This document shows, one piece after another, positions 25,122 to 33,875 of a DNA stretch of 64,000 bases (the stretch's first letter is position 1; each line of letters starts with the position of its first letter). The position numbers and the translations under genes were made by a program. The stretch spans positions 153,297-217,296 of the forward strand of contig NZ_JAAGWF010000003.1 in NCBI RefSeq assembly GCF_010686765.1, written 5' to 3'. This DNA is from Geodermatophilus sabuli (GTDB lineage Bacteria; Actinomycetota; Actinomycetes; Mycobacteriales; Geodermatophilaceae). The notes beneath the pieces are model-generated. The model was not told where the DNA came from. It saw nothing but the letters and a program-made list of their open reading frames with translations, and did not search any database.

Positions 25122-26134
25122 GCACGCACCCCCGTCCGGGCCTGCAACTCGGCCAGCGGGGTGGCCCGAGGGATCGGGCTGCGCTCGGGGGCCGCCGCAA
25201 CGACCGTGGTGGCGATCGAGCCGAGCCGGTCGACCTCCATCGTCACCGTGTCACCGGGTTGCAGCGGCCGCGGCTCCTGGCGACCGGCCCGGCCCCAGGC
25301 CTCCGCGAGCGAGCCGCCCGAGCAGGTGCCCGAGGCGATCAGGTCACCGGCCCGCACCCACGCGCTGCGGGAGGCGTAGCTCACGAGCTGCTCGAACGAC
25401 CAGCCCATGTGCGCCAGCGAGTCCTGGCCGAAGACAACCCCGTTGACGTACACGGTCATGGTCAGGTCCAGCCGGTCACCGACCCGCGCCGGCTCCAGCT
25501 CGTCCGGCGTGACCAACCACGGGCCGATGGTGGTGGCGAAGTCCTTGCTCTTGGCCGGCCCCAAGCCGCCCCTCATCTCGTGCCGCTGGACGTCGCGCGC
25601 CGACCAGTCGTTGACGACGAGGTACCCGGCGATGTGCTCCCGGGCCTCCTCAGGGGTGAGGTCGCGGCCGTCCCGGCCGATGACCACGCCGACCTCCAAC
25701 TCGAAGTCCAGTGCCTGGTCCTCCGGCAGGCCGGCCACCGGCTCGTCCGGGCCGACGACCGCGTGCGGGCTGCCGTAGAGGTAGGTGGGCTGCTGGTGCC
25801 AGGCCGCCAACGCCGTCTCGGCGTTCCCGGTCATCGCCGCCGCACCCTGCACGTGCTGCTCAAAACTCACGAAGTCCCGGAAGCTGGCCGGGCGCACCGG
25901 CGCCAGCAGCCGCGCGTCGGCCAGCGCCATCCCCGGGGCGTCGTCGCCGGGCGCCTGGCGGGCGATCGCGGCGGTCAGCAGGTCGGTGCCCGGGGGGAAG
26001 AGCCGCAGCGTGGCGCCGGAGTACGCCTGCGCCACCACCGCAGCCGACACGTCGCCGGCGGCCGTGTCCTCCACTTCCTGGACCACGAGCCCGACCCGTT
26101 CCTGGCCGTCGACCTCGATGCGTGCGTACCTCAC
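25118..26134 (-). CDS. Fumarylacetoacetate hydrolase (FAH) family protein
   Basis: A 338-residue FAH-fold enzyme. Metal ligands show in LDFELEVGVVIGRDG (Glu-x-Glu) and GYLVVNDWSARDVQ (Asp), followed by GLGPAKSKDFATTIGPWLVT and AYASRSAWVRAGDLIASGTC, the usual C-terminal core. Members hydrolyse, decarboxylate or isomerise ring-cleavage products such as acylpyruvates or oxalocrotonate. The start overlaps nothing upstream and lies 13 bp after the ABM gene. A paralogue at 40,504-41,472 shares these motifs. Exact reaction unknown. Confidence 0.88.
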   Translation of the reverse strand: MRYARIEVDGQERVGLVVQEVEDTAAGDVSAAVVAQAYSGATLRLFPPGTDLLTAAIARQAPGDDAPGMALADARLLAPVRPASFRDFVSFEQHVQGAAAMTGNAETALAAWHQQPTYLYGSPHAVVGPDEPVAGLPEDQALDFELEVGVVIGRDGRDLTPEEAREHIAGYLVVNDWSARDVQRHEMRGGLGPAKSKDFATTIGPWLVTPDELEPARVGDRLDLTMTVYVNGVVFGQDSLAHMGWSFEQLVSYASRSAWVRAGDLIASGTCSGGSLAEAWGRAGRQEPRPLQPGDTVTMEVDRLGSIATTVVAAAPERSPIPRATPLAELQARTGVRA

Positions 26135-26147
26135 GAGTGGGCTCCGC

Positions 26148-26441
26148 TCAGACGTCGAGGACGGTGGTGAAGACCCGCTCCCGGTTGGCCAGCGCCGGGA
26201 TGGCCTTGCCGAGGGCGTGCTCCTCGAAGTGCGGGTAGGTGGCGTGCTTCTTGAAGGCGTCCTCGTCGTCGTAGACCTCGAAGATCTTGAAAACGGACGG
26301 CTGCTCGGGGTCCTGGTGGACGACGTAGGTCTGGCAGCCGGGCTCGTTGCGCGAGGCGGGGGCCAGAACGGTGAGCGCCTCGCGGACGACGTCCTCCTTG
26401 CCGGGCTGCGCGGTCCAGGTGGCGGAACAGACGAATGCCAT
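26148..26441 (-). CDS. Antibiotic biosynthesis monooxygenase (ABM) domain protein
   Basis: A 97-residue dimeric ferredoxin-like-fold ABM protein: MAFVCSATWTAQPGKEDVVR, then LAPASRNEPGCQTYVVHQDP, then KHATYPHFEEHALGKAIPAL. Such cofactor-free enzymes oxidise quinol-like substrates with O2 or degrade small reactive compounds. GAGGAGAACGCA precedes the ATG at 26,441 and fixes the start inside a longer open frame. It lies 35 bp after the FAD monooxygenase and may act on its hydroxylated product. Confidence 0.87.
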   Translation of the reverse strand: MAFVCSATWTAQPGKEDVVREALTVLAPASRNEPGCQTYVVHQDPEQPSVFKIFEVYDDEDAFKKHATYPHFEEHALGKAIPALANRERVFTTVLDV

Positions 26442-26476
26442 TGCGTTCTCCTCAGTTGTCGGTCTGGTGGTTCGGG

Positions 26477-27613
26477 TCAGTAGGGGCCGGCGAGGATCTC
26501 CATCGACGACCGCATCAGTCCGGCCGGATCGGCTCCGGGGGTGTCGGGCTCGACCTCCCACCGGGCCAGCTGCACGGAGTTGTCGACGACCATCGCCGCG
26601 CGCTGCTGCCGGCGCTCCATGAACAGGCAGAGCACCGTGTCGACGGGGTGGCCGTCGCCGATCAGCTCGGCCAGCACGATGGCGTCCTCGGCGGCCATCG
26701 CCGCGCCCTGGGCGAGCATCGGCGGGCAGGCGTGCGCGGCGTCCCCGATCAGCAGGACGCGGCCTTGGTGCCAGGGCCCGTCGATCAAGAGCGCGTCCAG
26801 CGATCGGTAGTCGATCGTGGTGTCCGGTCCCATGCTCGCCCGGATGGCCGGCCACAGTCCGCCGTAGCCCTCTGCCCGCTCGGCCATCAACTCGTGCAGC
26901 GGCCGGTCGCCGTAGGACTCCAGGCGCCGGTCCTCGTCGAGGACGTAGGCGTACATGCGGTCCGGGCTGATCGGCGCGTAGCCCGCCTTGTAGCGGGGAC
27001 CGCCGTAGTACAGCTCGGCGCAGTCCATGCCGGGCTGGCGCGGGCCCTCCATCCGCCAGATCGCCATGCCCACCGGTCGCCGCCGGGCCTCGACGCCGAT
27101 CAGCGAGCGGACGGTGGAGTGCTGGCCGTCGGCGCCGACGACGAGGTCGACGACCTCCCGTGAGCCGTCGGAGAGGGCCACTGCGACACCGGCGTCCGCC
27201 CCGTCGTCCTCGATGGCCTCGACGGCGGTGCCGAGTCGGACGTCGGCGCCGGAGTCGTGCACGTGCCGGCTGAGGACCTCCTGCAGCAGGAAGCGCATCG
27301 AGCCCATGGTCGGGGGGAGGTCGTCGCCACCCAGCGGCGGGGAGACGATCTCCTGGATCAGCTCGCCGTCCACGGTGCGCATGCGGAGCCGGTCGAACGG
27401 AGCGCCGGCGGCCACGACCTCGTCGGCCACGCCCACGTCGCGCAGCGCCCGCAGCGCGTTGCCCTGGATGGTGATGCCGTGGCCGATGGCCTTCCACTCG
27501 CTCTGCCGCTCGACGAGGACGACGTCGAGGCCGCGCTGCCGGAGGGCCAGGGTGAGCACCGAACCTGCGGTGCCACCACCGACCACGAGCACGCGGCGAA
27601 CGGGTTGGTCCAT
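26477..27613 (-). CDS. FAD-dependent aromatic-ring monooxygenase
   Basis: A 378-residue group A flavoprotein hydroxylase, in the same family as salicylate and 2,6-dihydroxypyridine hydroxylases. Motifs: RVLVVGGGTAGSVLTLALRQ (ADP binding), DLVVGADGQHSTVRSLIG (DG motif) and VLLIGDAAHACPPMLAQGAA (GD motif, FAD ribityl contact). It is the first gene of the eight-gene minus-strand operon, preceded by a 16-bp palindrome and a CAGGTAT element. It probably hydroxylates the ring before extradiol cleavage. The plus-strand cluster has a clear paralogue at 38,392-39,525. Confidence 0.9.
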   Translation of the reverse strand: MDQPVRRVLVVGGGTAGSVLTLALRQRGLDVVLVERQSEWKAIGHGITIQGNALRALRDVGVADEVVAAGAPFDRLRMRTVDGELIQEIVSPPLGGDDLPPTMGSMRFLLQEVLSRHVHDSGADVRLGTAVEAIEDDGADAGVAVALSDGSREVVDLVVGADGQHSTVRSLIGVEARRRPVGMAIWRMEGPRQPGMDCAELYYGGPRYKAGYAPISPDRMYAYVLDEDRRLESYGDRPLHELMAERAEGYGGLWPAIRASMGPDTTIDYRSLDALLIDGPWHQGRVLLIGDAAHACPPMLAQGAAMAAEDAIVLAELIGDGHPVDTVLCLFMERRQQRAAMVVDNSVQLARWEVEPDTPGADPAGLMRSSMEILAGPY

Positions 27614-27695
27614 GAGGTGCCCTCCGGGGCGGTGTCGGTGTGTGCCCGCTCACCATTGGTCGTGGCGGGTGCGGTGAGAAGAGCGTCTCCGGGAT

Positions 27696-27722
27696 CGCAG
27701 CCATGGCTGCGGCCGATACCTG
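27696..27722 (-). promoter_or_regulatory. Candidate control region of the minus-strand catabolic operon
   Basis: CGCAGCCATGGCTGCG (27,696-27,711) is a perfect 16-bp palindrome about 83 bp upstream of the FAD monooxygenase start. ATACCTG (27,716-27,722; CAGGTAT on the minus strand) follows it. The CAGGTAT element recurs upstream of other catabolic units here. Binding by one of the two LysR proteins is inference. Confidence 0.4.
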
Positions 27723-27762
27723 ACCGGCCCCACGGGGAGCGGTCAGCCGGTAGCAGGGTCGG

Positions 27763-28062
27763 TCAGGGCGCCGGGATCCACCGCACGGCGAGCTCCTCGG
27801 TGGATGCGGCGAACCGCTGCAGGTGGGACCCGACCACGTCGGTGATCCGGTCCAGTCCCTCGGCGTCCTCCGCCGATGCCTCGAGGACGAGGGTGGGACC
27901 GACGGGTTCGAGCGTCACCGACATCCCGGGGCCGTCCAGCCGGCCGACGCCGGTGGTCTCGTCGACCGAGCCCTCCAGGCGGCGGCCGAGGTGGCTGACC
28001 AGCTGCTTGACCCAGCGCTCGGGGCGATCGGTCGGTACCTCGGCCCGCGCGTGCAGCGTCAT
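27763..28062 (-). CDS. DUF2218 family protein
   Basis: A 99-residue DUF2218 protein: ARAEVPTDRPERWVKQLVSH, then LDGPGMSVTLEPVGPTLVLE, then ITDVVGSHLQRFAASTEELA, matching the family's HLxRFA end. DUF2218 proteins occur beside metal or siderophore uptake genes and in catabolic loci; their role is unknown. The ATG at 28,062 shares a base with the permease stop (TGATG), so it is coupled to the importer operon as its last gene. Confidence 0.8.
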   Translation of the reverse strand: MTLHARAEVPTDRPERWVKQLVSHLGRRLEGSVDETTGVGRLDGPGMSVTLEPVGPTLVLEASAEDAEGLDRITDVVGSHLQRFAASTEELAVRWIPAP

Positions 28063-29123
28063 CACGTGGTCCGGACGCCGCGGCTGCGGCCGAGGTAGTG
28101 CGACAGCCCGACGGCGACGAGGAGCGCCGCGCCGTTGAAGACCGGGCTGGCCCAGGTGCTGGCTCCGGACAGCGTCAGGCCGCTGACGCTCACCGACACG
28201 AACAGGACGCCGATGATGGTGCCGACCACGTTGAAGAAGCCGGGCCGGACGGCGGTGGCACCGAGGAAGGCCGCCGCCAAGGCCGGGAAGAGCAGCCCGG
28301 TGCCCGGGTCCGCGGTTGCCGACCCCGACCGGGCCAGGGCCAGCACGCCGACGAGCCCGGCGAGGGCGCCGGCGAGCACGAACGTCGTCCACACCGACCG
28401 CTGCACCCGGATGCCCACCAGCGCCGCGGACCGGGGGTTGGAGCCGATCGCGTACAGACCTCGGCCGAACGGCGTCTGGGCCAGCAGGTACCAGAGCAGC
28501 GCGGCGATGAGGGCGACCACGTACACGACCTGCGGTACGCCGAGCAGCGTCGTCGACCCGAACTGGGCCAGGCGCGGGTCGAGCCCGTTCACGATGGCCT
28601 GGCCGCCCGTGTACCACTGGATGAGGCCGCCGAGCAGCGTCGCCATGCCGAGCGTGGTGACGAACGAGTTGAGCCCGAACCGCGTGACCAGCAGACCGTT
28701 GAGTCCGCCGATCAGGACACCCACGCCGATGCCGACGGTCATGGCCAGTCCCAGCGGCAGGTCGTTGAAGCTCATCAGGCCCGCGGTGAGGACCGTCGAG
28801 GTCGCGGCGATCGCGCCGAGCGAGAAGTCGAAGTAGCCGCAGACCAGCGGCAGGATCACCGCCAGGGCCAGGAGGGCCACGGTCGCCTGGTTGCCGAGGA
28901 GGACGCTGGCGTTCTGCTGGGTGAAGAAGATGTCGCCGCTGGCAGGGTTGAACGAGAAGAACGCCGCGACGGCGACCAGCAACAGGAGCAGGGCGTGCCG
29001 CTCCAGCAACCCCTTCACCCCGCCGTGGGCCCCTGCCGTGGACACCGGTGGCGAGATCCGGTCGTCTGCTCCGGTGTCGCCAGAACCCGGGGACTGCAGG
29101 GGTGGAGTGTCGGTGACGCTCAT
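28062..29123 (-). CDS. ABC transporter permease, RbsC type
   Basis: A 353-residue inner-membrane permease of the BPD_transp_2 family used for sugars, autoinducer-2 and similar solutes. After a 40-residue polar N-terminus come about eight to ten hydrophobic helices, starting HALLLLLVAVAAFFSFNPAS, with the family landmark GYFDFSLGAIAATSTVLTAG and the cytoplasmic coupling loop FGRGLYAIGSNPRSAALVGI. The ATG at 29,123 overlaps the ATPase stop (ATGA), which sets the start although the frame extends further upstream. It forms the channel of the importer encoded with the two genes before it. Confidence 0.9.
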   Translation of the reverse strand: MSVTDTPPLQSPGSGDTGADDRISPPVSTAGAHGGVKGLLERHALLLLLVAVAAFFSFNPASGDIFFTQQNASVLLGNQATVALLALAVILPLVCGYFDFSLGAIAATSTVLTAGLMSFNDLPLGLAMTVGIGVGVLIGGLNGLLVTRFGLNSFVTTLGMATLLGGLIQWYTGGQAIVNGLDPRLAQFGSTTLLGVPQVVYVVALIAALLWYLLAQTPFGRGLYAIGSNPRSAALVGIRVQRSVWTTFVLAGALAGLVGVLALARSGSATADPGTGLLFPALAAAFLGATAVRPGFFNVVGTIIGVLFVSVSVSGLTLSGASTWASPVFNGAALLVAVGLSHYLGRSRGVRTT

Positions 29124-30778
29124 CGGGATGCTCCCTGGAGGGTCGGGGACGGCGGCTCGGTCGTGCTCTGGGTGAGGACCGTCAGGTGGTCGGGGGTGAG
29201 CTGGGCGCCGGAGACGTGGGCGGCGACCCGGCCGTCCTGGAGGACGATCACGCGCTCGCAGAGGCTGCACAGTTCGAGCAGGTCCGAGGAGGCGACCAGG
29301 ACGGTGCACCCGCCCGCGGCCGCCTCCTGCACCGTGCGGTAGATGTCGGCGCGGCTCATGACGTCGACGCCCTGCGTGGGCTCGTCGAGCAACAACAGCG
29401 ACGGTTGCCGCTGCAGCCAGCGGGCCAGGACGACCTTCTGCTGGTTGCCGCCCGAGAGAGAGGTGAACGGCGCGTCGGCGGAGGCGGCCCGCACGCCGTA
29501 CCGGGCCACGAGGTCCGCGGCGTCGGCCCGCTCCTGACGCTGGGACATCCCCCAGAGGCGCCAGTACTTCCGGCGCACCGTGACGCTGAGGTTGTCCCGG
29601 ATGGTGAGCTCCGCGAACGCGGCCTCTCCTGCACGGTCCTCCGGCACCATGGCAACACCGGCCTCCATCCGGGTCCGGGGGTCCCCGTCGGCGTGCACCC
29701 GGCCGGCGGCGTCGCGCACCGTGACCCGGCCGGACGCCGGGCGGTGCTCGCCGAAGATGGTCCGCAGCAGCGAGCTGCGGCCCGATCCCACGAGCCCCGC
29801 GACGCCGACGATCTCGCCCCGTCGCAGTTCGAGGTCCACACCGCGCAGCGGGCCGCCGTGCAGGTCCTGTACCCGCAGGACGACGTCGTCGTCCGCGGCG
29901 GCAGTGGCAGGCTCGGCCGCCGGCCGGTCGTCGGCGGGCACGGGGGTGTCCCCGTCGAGCGCCCCCGGCACGACGCTCTCGTCGATGGTCCGGGCGAGCG
30001 CGGCGCCGGTCATGTGCCGCACGAGTTCGTGCTCGGTGGGGCGCTGGCCCACCAGAGCGGCGACGGTCCGGCCGTCGCGAAAGACGGTGAAGTCGTCGCA
30101 GACCGACAGGACCTCAGGCATGCGGTGGCTGACCATCATCACGGTCTGCCCCTGGTCGGCACGGCGCCGCACGGCCTCGAGCAGCACGTCGGACTCGTGC
30201 TGCGGCAGGGTGGCCGTCGGCTCGTCCAGGATGAGGATCAGCCGCTCGTCGCCCTCCTGGTCCTGCAACGCTCGGCAGATCGCGACCAGCGTGCGCTGCG
30301 CGGGCCGGAGGGCGCCGACCGGGGTCCGCGGATCTGCGTCGATCTCGTAGGTGGTCAGCAGCTCGGCGACGCGACGGTGCAGGTTCCGCCACTGGACGCG
30401 GCCACCCGGGCCGGTGGGGTAGCCGGCGTCGAACGCGAAGTTCTCGGCGATAGACAGCTGCGGGAAGAGGCCGAGGTCCTGGTGGACGAATCGGAGACCG
30501 GCGGCGCGACCGGCGCGCGGGTCGTAGGCGTCGACGTCCCAGGCGGTGCCGGCGACCTCGATGCGGCCCTCGTCCCCGCGGTGCACCCCGGCGAGCACCT
30601 TGATGGTGGTGCTCTTCCCGCAACCGTTGCCGCCCACGAGAGCGTGGACGGTGCCGTGGCGGAGCGCCAGGTCGGCCTTGTCGAGGGCCAGCGTCGCGCC
30701 AAAGCGCTTGGTCAGGCCGGCCACGCGGAGGACGACGTCGGTCGCTGCGGGAGCCTTCGGGCTCGCGGTCTCGGTCAT
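29120..30778 (-). CDS. ABC transporter ATPase with two nucleotide-binding domains, RbsA type
   Basis: A 552-residue duplicated ATPase of the sugar-import class. Domain 1 has Walker A GGNGCGKST (49-57) and LILDEPTATLPQHE, but its signature loop is GALRPAQRTLVAI instead of LSGGQ. Domain 2 has GLVGSGRSSLLRT, which replaces the canonical Walker A Lys with Arg, LSGGNQQKVVLARWL and LLLDEPTQGVDVMSR. One active and one degenerate site is normal in this class. It energises the permease encoded next. The low-conservation linker between domains (about residues 255-295) is acidic. Confidence 0.9.
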   Translation of the reverse strand: MTETASPKAPAATDVVLRVAGLTKRFGATLALDKADLALRHGTVHALVGGNGCGKSTTIKVLAGVHRGDEGRIEVAGTAWDVDAYDPRAGRAAGLRFVHQDLGLFPQLSIAENFAFDAGYPTGPGGRVQWRNLHRRVAELLTTYEIDADPRTPVGALRPAQRTLVAICRALQDQEGDERLILILDEPTATLPQHESDVLLEAVRRRADQGQTVMMVSHRMPEVLSVCDDFTVFRDGRTVAALVGQRPTEHELVRHMTGAALARTIDESVVPGALDGDTPVPADDRPAAEPATAAADDDVVLRVQDLHGGPLRGVDLELRRGEIVGVAGLVGSGRSSLLRTIFGEHRPASGRVTVRDAAGRVHADGDPRTRMEAGVAMVPEDRAGEAAFAELTIRDNLSVTVRRKYWRLWGMSQRQERADAADLVARYGVRAASADAPFTSLSGGNQQKVVLARWLQRQPSLLLLDEPTQGVDVMSRADIYRTVQEAAAGGCTVLVASSDLLELCSLCERVIVLQDGRVAAHVSGAQLTPDHLTVLTQSTTEPPSPTLQGASR

Positions 30779-30848
30779 GGGTTCTCCCTCCCGGCCGGTG
30801 GCCGCCGCGACGGGCGGCCACCGGCCGGACTGAGTGACGGGACGAGGA

Positions 30849-32024
30849 TCAAACGCCCCAGACCTCGCGGTAGGCGGCTTGGTAGTCGACGTCGCCGGTG
30901 AAGGGCTCGCCGGCCGCGGGCAGGTTGTTGTCGGCGTCGACGACCTTGACGCCGGAGCCCTGCGGGAGCGGCTCCTCGCCGTTGAGCAGGCGGATCGCGG
31001 TGTCGACCGATCCCCAGCCGCCCCACTCCGCGGGGATCGTGACAGCAGCGTCCAGGCCGCCGTCGTTGCGGATGAGGTCGAGGTTGGGCCCGGCGCCCAG
31101 CGTCGAGACGACGTTCAGGTCGGCGGACTTGCCGGAGGCGATCACCGCCTGGGCGAGGCCGACGTTGACGACGCCGCCGACCGGGAAGTAGACGGAGTTC
31201 ACGTCCGCTGCCTGCAGGAGGGCGGTGGAGAAGGTCTGCGGCAGGGAGCCGCTGCCGACGTCCTGGTTCGAGTACTCGAGCGTGTCGACGATCTCGCACT
31301 CCGAGCAGGTGGCGAGCTCGTCCTCGAAGCCCTGGGCGAGCCAGGGACCCCACACGGGGTCGGTGAAGGTCAGCTGGAGGACCCTGGCCTGTCCGTCGGT
31401 CTGGCCGATCAGCCAGTCGGCTGCCAGCTTGCCCTGCAGCTCGAAGAATGCCTGGGCGTCCACGCCCTCGAGTTCGATGCGCTCGCTGCCCCACAACGGC
31501 TGGCCGCCGGCCGCGTCGCAGTCCACCCCGCCGCCGCCGACGACGGTGACGCCGGCGTCCTTGGCCTCCTGGAAGGGCTGCTGGACGGACGGGCAGTCGA
31601 TGCCGATCGGGATGATGACGTCCGCTCCGGCGCTGACCGCCTGACGCACGCACGTGCCCCACCCGTTGGGGTTGAGCTGACCGTCGCAGACGTTGACGGA
31701 CCACCCGGCGGCCTCCCCCGCTTCGCGGGCAGCGGCCGTCGGGACGGCGCACCCCGGCACCTGCTCACCGCAGGAGACGACCCAGAGGTTGACGCCCTCC
31801 GGCGGGGTCGTGGTGGCGGTCGGCGGGGTGCCCATCTCGCCCTCGTAAGCGATCTGCAGCGCCTCCTGGGCCTCGGACGAGGCCGACTCGGCGCCGCCGT
31901 CGGAGCCGGAACCGGAACCGGAACCGGAAGCGACCTCCGAGGGAGAGCTGCAGGCCGACAGCAGGATGGCGAACACGAGCGCCAGGACGGCGCCGAGGCC
32001 GTACCGGCGCGGGGACTGGGACAT
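30849..32024 (-). CDS. ABC transporter substrate-binding lipoprotein, RbsB type
   Basis: A 391-residue extracellular binding protein. The signal peptide ends in the lipobox LLSAC with lipidated Cys25, followed by a Ser/Gly linker of alternating Ser-Gly and then a periplasmic-binding-protein-4 fold (ADVIIPIGIDCPSVQQPFQE, DVNSVYFPVGGVVNVGLAQA). At least eight further Cys lie in the mature domain, which is many for a surface protein and suggests disulphides. It is the first gene of the importer operon. The CUT2-like class usually binds sugars; here, between two aromatic-degradation clusters, the ligand may be a glycoside or the aromatic itself. Confidence 0.88.
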   Translation of the reverse strand: MSQSPRRYGLGAVLALVFAILLSACSSPSEVASGSGSGSGSDGGAESASSEAQEALQIAYEGEMGTPPTATTTPPEGVNLWVVSCGEQVPGCAVPTAAAREAGEAAGWSVNVCDGQLNPNGWGTCVRQAVSAGADVIIPIGIDCPSVQQPFQEAKDAGVTVVGGGGVDCDAAGGQPLWGSERIELEGVDAQAFFELQGKLAADWLIGQTDGQARVLQLTFTDPVWGPWLAQGFEDELATCSECEIVDTLEYSNQDVGSGSLPQTFSTALLQAADVNSVYFPVGGVVNVGLAQAVIASGKSADLNVVSTLGAGPNLDLIRNDGGLDAAVTIPAEWGGWGSVDTAIRLLNGEEPLPQGSGVKVVDADNNLPAAGEPFTGDVDYQAAYREVWGV

Positions 32025-32153
32025 GGGTCCTCTTTCTCTGGACGGCGGGACGGGAGAGAGGCCCGGTCGGACCCGTGGTCGGGGTGACGCAGGTCTCGCG
32101 AGCTAGATCACAGAGAAGCGCGAGCAGGACCCGACCGGAAATCACGATCCGCG

Positions 32154-32164
32154 ATGGAATCCAT
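32154..32164. promoter_or_regulatory. Palindrome upstream of the importer operon
   Basis: ATGGAATCCAT is a perfect 11-bp palindrome about 130 bp upstream of the binding-protein gene, in the 241-bp gap that must hold the importer promoter. It is AT-rich compared with its surroundings. An operator role is a guess from position. Confidence 0.3.
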
Positions 32165-32265
32165 GCCGCTGACCGATGCGCGGCCGCGACGAGGGATGTC
32201 GACGCCCCGCCGAGGCGTCCCCCCGGAGTCCCGCCGGCCCGCCAGGTACGAGCCGGATGGGGTGC

Positions 32266-32691
32266 TCAGGCCGGCGGCTGGCCGATCAGCTCGACGAGGT
32301 TCCCCTCCGGGTCGTGGACCCAGGCGAACCACCAGCCCTCCTCCGGGGAGGGGCTGGGAGCGGACACGTCGGACCCGCCGAGGGCGATCAGCCGGGCGTG
32401 CGTCGCGACGAGGTCAGGGACGACGAACGCGACGTGTCCGAAGCCCCAGGTCGCCGCAGCCTGGACCGGCGTGGCCGCCCGCAGCCCGGGGGCCCCGTCG
32501 CTTCGGGCGAGCAGCTCGAACCGGCGTCCCTCGTCGTCGACGAGCATCACGATCCGGAGGTCCAGCGCCTCCAGCGCCAAGCGGACCTGCTCCCGGTAGC
32601 CGAAGGCGCGCACGTACCAGTCGGTCATGCCGTCCAGGTCGCGGACGTTGAGCCCGACGTGGTCGAGACGCGCTCGGTCTACCGCAGCCAT
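32266..32691 (-). CDS. VOC-family protein (glyoxalase/dioxygenase superfamily)
   Basis: A 141-residue single-module VOC protein. LDHVGLNVRDLDGMTDWYVR carries the first His of the metal site, GFGHVAFVVPDLVATHARLI the second, and WVHDPEGNLVELIGQP the Glu. Such proteins bind a divalent metal and act as lyases, isomerases or small dioxygenases. It starts 51 bp after the LysR stop on the same strand and ends before the importer promoter. It may process a ring-cleavage intermediate; function unassigned. Confidence 0.85.
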   Translation of the reverse strand: MAAVDRARLDHVGLNVRDLDGMTDWYVRAFGYREQVRLALEALDLRIVMLVDDEGRRFELLARSDGAPGLRAATPVQAAATWGFGHVAFVVPDLVATHARLIALGGSDVSAPSPSPEEGWWFAWVHDPEGNLVELIGQPPA

Positions 32692-32742
32692 CAGGTCTCC
32701 CGTCGTCCGCGCCGGCGTGGCACCGCGGGTGGCGGCGCGACG

Positions 32743-33759
32743 CTAGGCGGACGCACCCGGATCCGACCCCGCCGATCCGGCCATACCAGGTATGAGCAGC
32801 CCCGCCTCGGCCGGGGACGGGAGGTGCGGACGCGCGCCCACGGGGTCGTGGGCAGCGAGCTCCGCCGCCACCTCCTCCAGGATCCCGACGAACCACTGGT
32901 GCCCCGCGTCGACCGCGCGGGAGGAATGCCACCACGCCGTCTCCAGCATGTCCACGAACCCGAAGGGCGGCTCGACCTGCAGCAGCCGCTCGTCGGTGCG
33001 GAACCGGACGGCGAGCCGCTCGGGAACGACGGCCACGGCGTCCGTGCCGACGACAGCGAATGGGAGCAGGAGGAAGCCACGGGTCTTCAGCGCCACCCTG
33101 CGGACGACGCGCAACTGGTCGAGGACCCGGTCGATCGGCGTCACGGCCTCGTGGTGGAACACCGTCACCGCGTGCGGCATGGTGCGCAGCGCCTGGAGGT
33201 CGATGCCGCCGTCCCGCAGGTAGGAGTTGCCCCGGTCCACCAGGCAGACAAGCCGGTCGTGGAAGAGGAACGTGTGCTCGCCGGCGAACCCGAACCCCAG
33301 TGGGCCGACCACCACGTCGTACCGGAGCAGCGCCCCGGGCGAATTCACCAGGTCGGACGGCAGGTCCACGAACCCGAGCCGCACCGACGGGGCGTGCTCG
33401 CGCAGCCTTCGTCGGAGCGGCTCCAGCAGCACCGTCATCGCGTAGTCGCTAGCCGTCACGGTGAACAGCCGGTTACTGCGCTGCGGATCGAAGGCGCCCG
33501 CGACCCGCAGCGCCTCACGCATCAACCGCAGGGCCTCCTGCACCTGAGGAAGCAGGTCCCGGGCCAGCGGGGTCAGCTCGTACTCCCGCCCGACGCGGAC
33601 CAGCAGCTCGTCGTTGAAGTGACGCCGGTACCGGCCGAGGATCCCGCTCATCGCCGGCTGGGCGATGCCCACCTTGGCGCCGGCCCGGGTCAGGTTCTCC
33701 TCCTCGAGGAGGGCACGCAGGGCGGCCAGCGTGTTGAGGTCGAGGGCACCGAGGTCCAC
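32743..33759 (-). CDS. LysR-family regulator
   Basis: A 338-residue LysR-type regulator. Its N-terminal HTH reads LDLNTLAALRALLEEENLTR, AGAKVGIAQPAMSGILGRYR, FNDELLVRVGREYELTPLAR. The effector domain carries FTVTASDYAMTVLLEPLRRR and AWWHSSRAVDAGHQWFVGIL, the NodD/NahR-like C-terminal W-H signature. It is divergent from a second LysR gene 116 bp away. It extends about 30 residues past homologues with a low-complexity tail. It likely controls one of the two catabolic clusters with an aromatic inducer (family inference). Confidence 0.88.
   Translation of the reverse strand: MDLGALDLNTLAALRALLEEENLTRAGAKVGIAQPAMSGILGRYRRHFNDELLVRVGREYELTPLARDLLPQVQEALRLMREALRVAGAFDPQRSNRLFTVTASDYAMTVLLEPLRRRLREHAPSVRLGFVDLPSDLVNSPGALLRYDVVVGPLGFGFAGEHTFLFHDRLVCLVDRGNSYLRDGGIDLQALRTMPHAVTVFHHEAVTPIDRVLDQLRVVRRVALKTRGFLLLPFAVVGTDAVAVVPERLAVRFRTDERLLQVEPPFGFVDMLETAWWHSSRAVDAGHQWFVGILEEVAAELAAHDPVGARPHLPSPAEAGLLIPGMAGSAGSDPGASA
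32782..32794. promoter_or_regulatory. Palindromic ATACC-N-GGTAT element
   Basis: CATACCAGGTATG is a perfect palindrome around a central A. It lies within the 3' end of the LysR coding sequence and about 90 bp upstream of the VOC gene start at 32,691. It is AT-rich for this DNA, and its GGTAT half recurs before three other catabolic units. Candidate LysR binding site. Confidence 0.4.
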
Positions 33760-33875
33760 CGCGCCTCCTCATCCGGGACATCGTTGTCCGAACCGGCAGC
33801 TGAAGACGCCGTCGCCGGTCGCTGAGCAGCATATTGTCGGCCGCGGCCGATCGCGCCGTAGCGGAAGGGGGCAGG

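Noticed and set aside
20651..27613. Interpreting the operon as the known nicotine pathway
   Set aside because: The C-C hydrolase and flavin hydroxylase families fit, but nicotine, ketone and molybdenum hydroxylase genes are absent, and extradiol VOC and FAH enzymes are not part of that route as I know it.
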